A model generated the notes under the pieces. The model was not told the origin of the DNA, ran no database searches, and saw only the letters and a list, made by a program, of their open reading frames with translations. This document shows, piece by piece, positions 9,384 through 19,900 of a DNA stretch of 64,000 nucleotides. The position numbers and the translations under genes are program-made. The stretch is from Pseudomonas mendocina (GTDB taxonomy: Bacteria; Pseudomonadota; Gammaproteobacteria; Pseudomonadales; Pseudomonadaceae). Location: assembly GCA_037482215.1 (NCBI GenBank), contig CP148074.1, forward strand, positions 4,278,001 through 4,342,000. Direction: 5' to 3'. Every line of letters starts with the position of its first letter. Position 1 is the first letter of the stretch.

Positions 9384-10916
9384 TTATAACGCCTTAGCGC
9401 TGGTGAATACCTGCTGCTGCCATTGATCGACAGTGCTCTGCATGGCCGCTGCCAGTGTTTTAACGTCGTTGCTTTCAATCACATCAGGCATCACATCCAG
9501 CCCCACCGAGTTGTACACCCGGCCCCAGGCTGCCTGAGCATTGGAGTAAGCAACATAGCGCTGGTATTCGGTGAGCAGCGCGCGGGCTTCGGCGCGGATC
9601 ACTTCAAGTTCGGAGTCAAAGCGGCTTTGGGCTGCCGCACGAGCGTACTTGAGCAGACTCTGGTCGACACGCAAGCTCTCTTCGGCCATTTCCAGCTCAG
9701 CCAGCGACAGGTCGTAGCGCTGCACGCCCACGCGAACTTGCGTCAGCACCGCCATGGACAGAGACATACGACGCATGTCATCTGCCTCATTTTGCATCTC
9801 GTGCGAGCGTTTAAGCGACGGGTACTGCGACAGTTTAAGGATGTTCCATGACAGTCGAACGCCCACATCAGTCCAGTGACTGCTGTAGTTATAACGGTTA
9901 CTGTCGTACTGCGGCCCGGCATCCACACTAAGGTTAGGCCAGAGCAACAGTTTGGCCGCTTTGATATCGTTTTCGGTGACACGCTTGCGATACCACTCCT
10001 CCATGATTTCCGGGCGTTTTTGCAGGGCCAGCAGTTCCAGCTGATCCAAGTTGGTCGGAGCTTGCGGCAGCACCTGCTCTTGCTCTTCGGCCAAACTGAA
10101 CGCAGTGCCCGGCGGTAGAGACATCAGAGCTGCGAGTTCAGTTTTAGCCAGTTCGAGATCCTGACGACGCAGGGTCAGCAAGTTCACGGCATCGATCAAT
10201 GCGCGCTGGTAAGCCAGCACTTGCGCCTGCGGCATCAGGCCCTGACGCTCAACCTCTTTAGCTTTGTTCAACGCGCGTTGCGACCGGGCCAGCAGGTCAT
10301 CCACCTGATTCAGCAGCTTTTGTGCACCGACAGCGCGCCAGTAACTGTTGCGCACGTCCTGAATCACGTTCTGCGCCACTTTACGCCGACGCTCCTCAGC
10401 CATCAGCACCTGATCCGCCTTTTGCTGCGCGCGGTAGTACGACACGCCAAAGTCCAGCGCACTCCAGGAGAAGTTCAGATTACCCAGGTAACGCTCACGC
10501 TCCTGGCTGGTGGATGCCCGTAAGCTTTCTTGGCGATCTTCTATGCCAATGGAAGTGCCACCAGAATCATTGCTGCGCCATGAATAACCGGCCCCCGCCA
10601 CCACCCGAGGCAGCATCTCATGCAACGAAGACTCGTGCAGGTTCTGACTGAGGGCGTTTTCCATCAGCTTCAGGCGATAATCCAGGTTGTACTTCAGCGC
10701 CCGGGCAGCGGCCTCATGAAAAGTAATCGGCGCTAACACCGGCTCCTGCTCGGCAAACATGCCCTGGCGGTCAACCTGAACCCGGTTACGCACTTCTTCG
10801 TCGCTGTATGGCACTGGGCTCAGCGCTCCGCAACCTGCCAGCATGAGCGCCACCAGTAAGGGGGCCACTGGACGCAGACCTCTGGTTTTTACCACTTGCG
10901 TGTTCGTTACAAACAT
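9384..10916 (-). CDS. TolC-family outer membrane efflux lipoprotein
   Basis: A 510-residue outer-membrane channel protein. The N-terminus has a hydrophobic stretch and a lipobox (LMLAGC, Cys 29), so it is probably lipid-anchored. The rest shows the two internally similar halves of the TolC/OEP family, with long amphipathic helices (for example ADQVLMAEERRRKVAQNVIQ and QSRFDSELEVIRAEARALL) and short strand segments. It should form a trimeric channel across the outer membrane and a periplasmic tunnel. It lies 35 bases after the giant-protein gene and 2 bases before the small adaptor, which marks it as the exit duct of this operon. Confidence 0.9.
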   Translation of the reverse strand: MFVTNTQVVKTRGLRPVAPLLVALMLAGCGALSPVPYSDEEVRNRVQVDRQGMFAEQEPVLAPITFHEAAARALKYNLDYRLKLMENALSQNLHESSLHEMLPRVVAGAGYSWRSNDSGGTSIGIEDRQESLRASTSQERERYLGNLNFSWSALDFGVSYYRAQQKADQVLMAEERRRKVAQNVIQDVRNSYWRAVGAQKLLNQVDDLLARSQRALNKAKEVERQGLMPQAQVLAYQRALIDAVNLLTLRRQDLELAKTELAALMSLPPGTAFSLAEEQEQVLPQAPTNLDQLELLALQKRPEIMEEWYRKRVTENDIKAAKLLLWPNLSVDAGPQYDSNRYNYSSHWTDVGVRLSWNILKLSQYPSLKRSHEMQNEADDMRRMSLSMAVLTQVRVGVQRYDLSLAELEMAEESLRVDQSLLKYARAAAQSRFDSELEVIRAEARALLTEYQRYVAYSNAQAAWGRVYNSVGLDVMPDVIESNDVKTLAAAMQSTVDQWQQQVFTSAKAL

Positions 10917-10951
10917 AAGCTTTCTCTTAGGAATACTGTTAACGGCTGAAA

Positions 10952-13900
10952 CTAGCGCACGGCCAACGGTAAGCGGCGCTCACCTTGACGCAGCTGTTCG
11001 GTGAAGGATTTGGCCGAGCCGACTGTGGCATTGCCACTATTTCGGCTGACGCCAACCTGCTCAGATGCATCCTGCGTCCCACGCTCATCCGAATCGCTGT
11101 CGGGCTGCTCAACACCCTCAGCCCCTGCCTCTATAACGAGTGGAGCAAATCGACCCGCCGCGATTTCAGCAAGACGCTTGGCGAGCATTTGCGTGTTGAA
11201 CACTTCACCCTGAACGTATTGGCCCGGTACAAACCCAGGATCAGTGGCGATAAAACGCCGAGGCTGCTCCGCTGGATTGAAGTAAGCGCTCATCTGCGCA
11301 CGCTGGTCATCACGTTCACGTTCGGCCTGGGTTCTGGCCACTTCGTTGTTGATGAATAGCGCCGGATGCAGTGGGATGGGCAAGCGCGCTACACGATCAA
11401 ACACCGAGCCGTCAAAGAACACGCTCAGCGGCCTAGCTTGATCCTCAAGCAGTAATGACTGAGCCGGACGAAATGCAGCAGCCGAGGCATCGCTCCAATA
11501 AGTGAAGCTACCCTGCGGCCGCCCCCAAGAGGAATCGTCTGCCTGCGGGACTGGCGCAACCTGCACAGTGATGTTCCAGGTGCCGGTCGCGCTGCGCCCG
11601 CTTGGATCGCTGAGGGTGTACTGAATCGTCAGGCTTTCCTGCGTCCCAGGCTTGGGCGTGAAAGTAATGCGCCCCTCGCCATCCAAACGAATGGTGCCCT
11701 GTTCAATCACAATAATCTGACCCGGCCGCACAGGCTGGCCGTTGATCTCTGTGACACGCAACGGATCACCATTCGGATCAGAAGCTTCGCGCACCACATC
11801 CACGGTGATCGGACGGCCGTCCGGCGACTCGCTACTCAGCACAGGGCCTGCGCTGGGATTATTGTCATCGCCCGGCACTACATCCGTGCGCGGTTTGCCA
11901 TCCGGGCCGAACACTGTACCGGTGCCATCATCAGTGATAGTGGCAGTCCCTTCAGCAGGGTAGCCACCTGGCGGCGTGACGGTGACAACCAGCGTCTCGT
12001 TGTTGTCTGGGAGCGCGTCGTTGATCAGCGGCACACGAATCAGCACCTCACCAGATGGCGGCGTGACCACTGACGTGCCCGGCTCATAGATGCTCCAGGT
12101 CTGACCGTCGTCGATGGAGTACTCGACAACAGGCTGGTAATCGCTGCCTTCAGTGGCTGTGCCGCCACTGATTTCAATCTCAAGCGCTTGGCCCGGCGTA
12201 CCGGTTACGGTGTAGACGACATGCGGCGATGACTCATTAACCTGCGGACTGGTCACCGTGACACGGCGGTCATCGTCACGCTGGACGTAGCCCGGCGTAC
12301 CTTCGGTGTCTGGAGCCAACGAACCGTCAGGATTAAAGATATCCCCACTGCCCTCATCCAAAATGGTTGCCGTGCCTGTGCTGCTGTGCCCACCAACAGG
12401 CGTAGCTTGCAGCAGCACGGTTTCACCATTGTCGGCAACGCTATCGTTGACCAGCGGCACTCGTACCAGGAAATCACCGCTGGCTGGGGTAACTACTGCT
12501 GCGCTGTAGTCATGCCATGTGCTGCCGTTGTCGGTGCTGTACTGCAGGGTGCCGTAATAGTCGACACCGCCGTCTGTCGCAGTGCCGCCAGCAATCGCCA
12601 ACTGCACCGCCTGCCCTGCCGTACCACTGACGGTGTAAACGATATGCGGCGACGCTTCGTTAACCTCCGGGCTGCTGACGGTGACGCGACGATCATCATC
12701 CGGCACCACATACCCCGTATCAGCCGGATCTTTAGGTGCTTCGCTGCCATCGTCCTTGAAGATATCGCCGGTGCTGTCGTCTCTGATGGTCGCAGTGCCG
12801 CTTGAGGTATGGCCGCCGACCGGAGTGACCTGCAGGATTACAGTTTCGCCATTGTCGGCAAGGTCATCGTTGATCAGATCTATACGTACCAGAATCTCGC
12901 CATCCGCAGGCGTGACCACCGGTGTGTCGGGGCTGTAAGTGATCCAGCTGCCGCCATTATCCGTGGAGTACTGGATGCCGGTTGTGTAATCCACGCCGGA
13001 CGTGGCCGTACCACTGCTGCCCAGCGCCAGATCAACCGACTGCCCTGGTGTGCCGTTGACGGTGTAGACGATGTAATCAGAAGCCTCGTTAACGTCCGGA
13101 CTGCTGACGGTGACCGGTCGATCATCGCCCGGCACTACATCCGTGCGCGGTTTGCCATCCGGGCCGAACACTGTACCGGTGCCATCATCAGTGATAGTGG
13201 CAGTCCCTTCAGCAGGGTAGCCACCTGGCGGCGTGACGGTGACAACCAGCGTCTCGTTGTTGTCTGGGAGCGCGTCGTTGATCAGCGGCACACGAATCAG
13301 CACCTCACCAGATGGCGGCGTAACCACTGACGTGCCCGGTTCATAGATGCTCCAGGTCTGACCGTCGTCGATGGAGTACTCGACAACAGGCTGGTAATCG
13401 CTGCCTTCAGTGGCTGTGCCGCCACTGATTTCAATCTCAAGCGCTTGGCCCGGCGTGCCGGTTACGGTGTAGACGACATGCGGCGATGACTCATTAACCT
13501 GCGGACTGGTCACCGTGACACGGCGGTCATCGTCACGCTGGACGTAGCCCGGCGTACCTTCGGTGTCTGGAGCCAGCGAACCGTCAGGATTAAAGATATC
13601 CCCACTGCCCTCATCCAAAATGGTTGCCGTGCCTGTGCTGCTGTGCCCACCAACAGGCGTAGCTTGCAGCAGCACGGTTTCACCATTGTCGGCAACGCTA
13701 TCGTTGACCAGCGGCACTCGTACCAGGAAATCACCGCTGGCTGGGGTAACTACTGCTGCGCTGTAGTCATGCCATGTGCTGCCGTTGTCGGTGCTGTACT
13801 GCAGGGTGCCGTAATAGTCGACACCGCCGTCTGTCGCAGTGCCGCCGGCAATCGCCAACTGCACCGCCTGCCCTGCCGTACCGCTGACGGTGTAAACGAT

Positions 13901-16900
13901 ATGCGGCGACGCTTCGTTAACATCCGGGCTGCTGACGGTGACGCGACGATCATCATCCGGCACCACATACCCCGTATCAGCCGGATCTTTAGATGCTTTG
14001 CTGCCATCGTCCTTGAAGATATCGCCGGTGCTGTCGTCTCTGATGGTCGCAGTGCCACTGCCGGTGTGGCCGCCAACGGGCGTAACCTCAAGTACAACAG
14101 TTTCGCCACCGTCCAGATCGCTGTCGTTGCTCAACGGCAGACGCACCAGCACGCTGCCTCCGGCTGGAGTCACCACCGGTGTGCCTGTTGTGTAGGTATT
14201 CCAGTTCAGACCGTTGTCTGTGGAGTACTGGAGAGTGCCCTGATAGTCCGTAGCCACCGTCGCGGTACTGGTCGCACCAACAGCCAACTCAATCGACTGC
14301 CCAGCAGTGCCGCTGACGGTGTAAACGATATGCGGCGACGCTTCGTTAACATCCGGGCTGCTGACGGTGACGCGACGATCATCATCCGGCACCACATACC
14401 CCGTATCAGCCGGATATTTAGGTGCTTCGCTGCCATCATCCTTGAAGATATCGCCGGTGCTGTCGTCTCTGATGGTCGCAGTGCCGCTTGAGGTATGGCC
14501 GCCGATCGGAGTGACCTGCAGGATTACAGTTTCGCCATTGTCGGCAAGGTCATCGTTGATCAGCTCTATACGTACCAGAATCTCGCCATCCGCAGGCGTG
14601 ACCACCGGTGTGTCGGGGCTGTAAGTGATCCAGCTGCCGCCATTATCCGTGGAGTACTGGATACCGGTTGTGTAATCCACGCCGGACGTGGCTGTACCAC
14701 TGCTGCCCAGCGCAAGATCAACCGACTGCCCCGGTGTGCCGCTGACGGTGTAGACAATGTGATCAGAGGCTTCGTTTACCTGCGGGCTAGTCACCGAGAC
14801 GCGACGATCATCGTCTGGTACGACATAGTCCGGCGCACCTGGGACAAGCGAGGCTTGGCTGCCGTCAGACTTAAAGATATTGCCGCTGCCATCATCGTTG
14901 ATCGTGGCAGTGCCCGTTGCACTCGAACCACCGACCGCCGCAACGGTCAGGGTAAAGGTTTCGCTGCCCTCATCATCCGCATCACTGACAATAGGGGTAC
15001 GCACCAGCAGGTTGCCATCGCCTGTGGTGAGGGTAAATGAGGAGCCCGTGTATTCAATCCAGGTCTCACCGTTATCAAGAGAGTACTCAAGATTGGGATC
15101 TGAGGTTTTGCTGCCGAAGTCGGTGCCCGCGCCTTGAGCGCCCTTGGCCCCAGTGCCATCGGCCAATGCCAGCGTCAGCACCTCGCCAGGGGTGCCCGTT
15201 ACTGTAAATACGGCATAGGGTGAAGCTTCGTTAACCACGGGGCTGGTGATGGTGACAGGTTCTGGGATAACGACATGCGCTACCGCAGCCTCACTGCTAA
15301 GCCCGGCGAGATCAGTAACGGTAAAGCTAAATGTGCGCTCACCGCTGCTCGCGGTACCACTCGGGGCAGCGTTTTGGTACTGCAGCGCAGCAATTACGGA
15401 TTTGGCCTCTTCCACACTCATCGGAGCAGCATCGGTGCGGGTGATGGTGAAGCTCGAACCAGAGTGACTGATCTTGAAGTCCACCCCAGCCACCTGCACA
15501 GAAGCTACGCTGGCTCCGGCTGCGGAGAAGGTCTGCGAGCCCAGTTTGAGTTGCTCATTACTCCCGTCTTTCAGGCCATCGACCGTGATACTTATGTGTG
15601 CCAACAGACCGCCATCCTCAGCCAAGCCTACAGGCGAGGTGCTGACATCCAGACTGACCGCTGAACCATAGGTGATCACTCGATCATCCAGGGTTTTAGT
15701 GTCAGCAGGGTTCAAATCCAGCGTAGGAGCAATCGTGTCGATGATCAGCTCAGCGCTGCTGATGTCATCGCGGCTGTTGCCTGCACGGTCGAAGGTGGTA
15801 GCGGTGACGTTATAGGTTTGGTTTGGCGTGAGGGCATCGCCCTGCGGAATCACCAGCGTCCACTGATTGTTGACCCGCAGCAGATTGCCATCGCCTTCGG
15901 CATAGGTGACACCGTTAACCGTCACTTCGAGGTATTCACCGTCACGAACCTCAGCGCTGCCGGTAATGGTCGGCGTCAGGTCACTGGTGATCTGACTCAC
16001 CACTGTCGGCGGCTCAGGCGGCAAGGTATCGATAACCAACTCATTGGTTGTAATGTCGGTGCGGTTTTCAGCGCCATCAGTAACCGTAGCGGTGACTGGA
16101 TAAGTCCCATCTGCTAGGGCATTAGCGTCAGGGATTGTTAGCGTCCACGTGTGCTGGTCCGGATCGTACTGCAAGGGCTCACCCGGCGCAGAACCTTCCT
16201 GCCAGCTGTAGTCAACGCCATTAACCGTAACCGTCAAGGTCTGGCCGGGCGGCACATCAGCCTGCCCCGTCAGCGTTGGGGTGCTGTTGGCAGTGTATAG
16301 GCTATCCACCGTGGGTATCTGCACCCCAGCACTGCCGCTGCCTCCAGTTACCTCAACAGTGGCAACGGCTGGACTGGATTTAACCCCAGCCTTGTCGGTA
16401 GCCGTAATGTTGAACACACGCTCGCCATTGGTAGCAGCGTTGCCTAACTCATTGGAGTACTGCAAGTTAGCGATGAGGGTCGACGCCTGCTCCTGGCTGA
16501 GAACCCCACCGCCATTGCGGACAATGGTAAAGGTGCCGTTGCTGTAGCTGATATCAACGATCACGCCATCCACGTTTACACCGAGCTGCGCACCAGAACC
16601 GCCGGAGGCGTCGAAGACGGCGCTACCGATAATCAGACGCTCATCGCCTTCGTCTCGGATACCGTAGATGGTGATATCAATGCGGGTGATTTCGCTGCGG
16701 CCGTTGTCTTTCTCCACCACCAGAGCGGGGCCATTATTGTTATCCAAGCTAACCGCTGCGCCAGCCAAACTGGTGGCTCGCCAGTCACGGGAGCTGTCAT
16801 TGGCGGTGTCCAGATCAATCACCGGAGCGGTGGTGTCGATCTCAAAGCTGATGCTGCCGCCGTCAGTCAGTTGATTGCCTGCATCATCGAGAATGCCTGC

Positions 16901-19900
16901 GCCATTGGGCACACTCAGCTCATAGCCCCCCGTCGGGCTGGTCACGGCTGAAAGATCAATGGTCCAGGTTGTACCGCTGCCACTGACCGGGGTGTTAGCC
17001 GGCAAAGTGATAGTCTGACCGTCGCGGGTAAGGGTGAAGTCGCTGATATCGACGCCCACAACAGGCTCGGAAAACACGATTTCAACTTTACCAACCGGAG
17101 TACTACGCGGCCCGACATTGCCGTCGACCACGCTGACCGTGGTTATCTTCGGCGCAATGCTGTCAGGCGCCTGAATGGTGATTTTGTAGTCTTCAACCTC
17201 ACCATCCATGCGCGGGCCGTAGGAACGCTGGTCATGGCCATTAACATCGGTCGCGGCATTCCATTCACTGGCGATACGCAAACGAACATAGGTGTCCCCC
17301 GTCGTGAGCGTCACACCTGCAGGCACCGTCCATGTCAAACGCACCGTGCCATTAACCGTATTGGCAGGCACCGTAATGGTCGCCGCCTCGTTGACACTGA
17401 ACTTGCCGTCTTTGTTGAAATCAATCCAGCCGATCAGCGTTGCAGCTTCACCGCCTGTGTTAGTGACCTTCACATCGACGCTGTAGCTGCTCATACCCTG
17501 ACGCAGAGCGGGGAACTCAGTGACGGCCTCGTCGCTATCGGGTGTCGTGCTGCTGTCACTCTTAGCATCGGTCTCAGCATCGGGCCGACTACCCAACCAG
17601 ACCTCACTGCCCAATAAGTTATGCCGCGCGCCGTCATTGCTTAACGTCGTCTTATAGCGACTATCCGCACTATCACCAAAATCGAGGTTGATGGTTACTA
17701 CCCGCCCGGCGTCCCCCGTGGTCGGCAAAGTGGCGCCCGCATTAATGGTAGTCACCTTGCGGTAATCAGCCGCCGCACTATCCGAGACGTTGACGCGATA
17801 GATCGTTGTGCCACCGTTGGTGAAATAGAAATACCCATTCGTATCGAAATACTGCATGGGAAATCCATAGAGCGAAGTGGTTGGGATCGCCACTCCGGTT
17901 GTAGTCACCTGCGTTGAGGTAGCAGTCGGGGAGTCGCCGTCCAGTCCAGCGAAAGTGACCTCGTAGAGCTTCCCGGAATCAGCAGTAAACAGCCGACCGT
18001 CCTTGCTGAACGACATGTCGGTACCGCCATAAGCGCTTACGGAAATTGGTTTGAGCCACTGGCCGTAGGTAGCCGACTCTGGGTTCAGATCCAAGCGATA
18101 AAATTTACTGTCACGGTACAGCCACATCACACCCTTGTTATCAAAGTCTGCTGAGTTAACAGCACCTGTACCAGTCGGCGCGTTGGTGTGGTCGCTGTAT
18201 TTGCTTATTTGTACAAAGGTTTTCGTTTCCGCGTCTAAGCGGATAACCCCTCGAGGATCGGCATTTAGAGATGCATACAGGTGGCCGTCAATCGGGTTAA
18301 AACCCAGAGCATTGACGCTAGACGACGTGAAGTCGTTATACGCACTGCCATCGGTGAGCTTTACCGTATCGACTGTCCCCATCACCAAGTTGACGCCGAC
18401 CAGATCGAAGCCAGTACCGCCAAAATCAGAAATCTCGCCGACCAGGTAAGAGGTTGTGGTTGCATCAAGAGAAAACGCCGTACCCAGAACATAAATGCTT
18501 CGTGTAGCAACCGCCGAGTTGGCCTGCCCGTCATTCACCGTCAGGCTGATCGTTCGCTTAGCGTCCTTATCGGACGATGCCGTGAAGCGCACGCTTTGCA
18601 GCGCCGTTTCGTACTGTTCCCGAGTCGCATGGCCAGTGAAGGTCAATTTCCCCGTAGCTGCATCGAACTGGTAACGGATGCCTGATTGCAGTGTGCCGCT
18701 GACACTCAGAGATTGGCTGAGCGGGTCCCATACGCCCAGTTTGTCGCCACTTTTAAAATTGCCACTGATGCTGGCGACCGCCTTTTCCAGCTCGGTATCA
18801 TCTGCGTCGGTCAACAGCAAGGTTCGAGTGTCGTTGGCAAGCCGCGAACCGAACACCGCAACAGCCGGGTCACCCAAGCTGTACCAGGTGGCATTCTTGC
18901 CTGCAGCAAATGCGGTTCCACCGATCACCGGAGCCTGATTACCGGCTTTCGTATCATTGCTAATGAGCAAATCGCTGAAATGAAGTACCCGGCCGTCCGC
19001 CGCATCCCTCAGTGCGTTACCACCGTAGCTGACCTTGATGACCTGTCCTGCCTGTACGGGGTTGGCTAACGTCAACTGCACACGATTGCCGCTGACGGCA
19101 ATATGTACAGGCGTCACCAGTGAACCGTCGACATTCACACTAAAGTCCGTCAGCGCCGGAACCCCACTGTTTTTTAGAGGCTCGTTGAATTGCAACGTGA
19201 CAATGATGTCGCTGACCTTGCTCGCACCTGGATCCGGCACAGGCAAACCGGTATCAATCTGCAAAACATAGGCCTCAGCCTTGGTGTTTCCCGCGGCGTC
19301 ATTACTACGCACCACCAGGTTATAACTGCCATCGGCCAGAGCTGCAGCAGGCCGCACTTGTACGGACCATTCTCCGTCAGGGTTGGCCACTCCACTGCCC
19401 ACCAGCGCGCTGCCCAAATAAATACGCACCGTATCGCCTGCATCGGCGCGACCACTCAAGGTAAATTCGGAATTAGCGCTGGTGATAATGGTGGACTGAC
19501 TCACCTGGCCGACATCAATAGCCGTGGCACTTGGCGCGTTAATCACACGATCGATGCTGTAGCTGTGATCGCGACTAGAGTCAGTCGGATTAGTCGCCGC
19601 CAGCGCTATATCAGTGGCCTGACTTTTGACGCCTGAGTTGGCCGCCAAATCAATGTTCAACGTACCACTGCCGCTCAGATTGCCGACGACAACATCGTAT
19701 TGTCGACCATCAGAACCCACGGATGTTACCAACTGAATTGTTGCGCCACTGAGCGAACCGGGAGCAATCACAAAGGAGTTGGCGGTGACGCCTTTAACCT
19801 GCTCACTGAACGTCACCCTGAAGGTCACACTTTCCGCGCCGGTAGTATCGAAACTCGGGGTCTGACGGAGAATGCTTTCAATCTCCGGTGCTGAGCCAAA

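Larger units (their letters stand above)
11861..15255 (-). repeat. Eight Calx-beta-like protein repeats (about 420 bp each)
   Basis: In reading order the units begin near 15255, 14800, 14375, 13948, 13525, 13118, 12695 and 12270. Each starts with a variant of RRVTVSSPDVNEASPHIVYT and ends with a GTATIRDDSTGDIF-like linker rich in Asp. Acidic linkers suggest calcium binding, as in Calx-beta domains (inference). The order of sequence types is 1-2-3-4-5-2'-4'-5', which points to internal segmental duplication. Confidence 0.85.

Noticed and set aside
13643..14491. A 282-codon plus-strand frame within the giant gene
   Set aside because: Repeats with the same period as the minus-strand protein; no separate gene signals.
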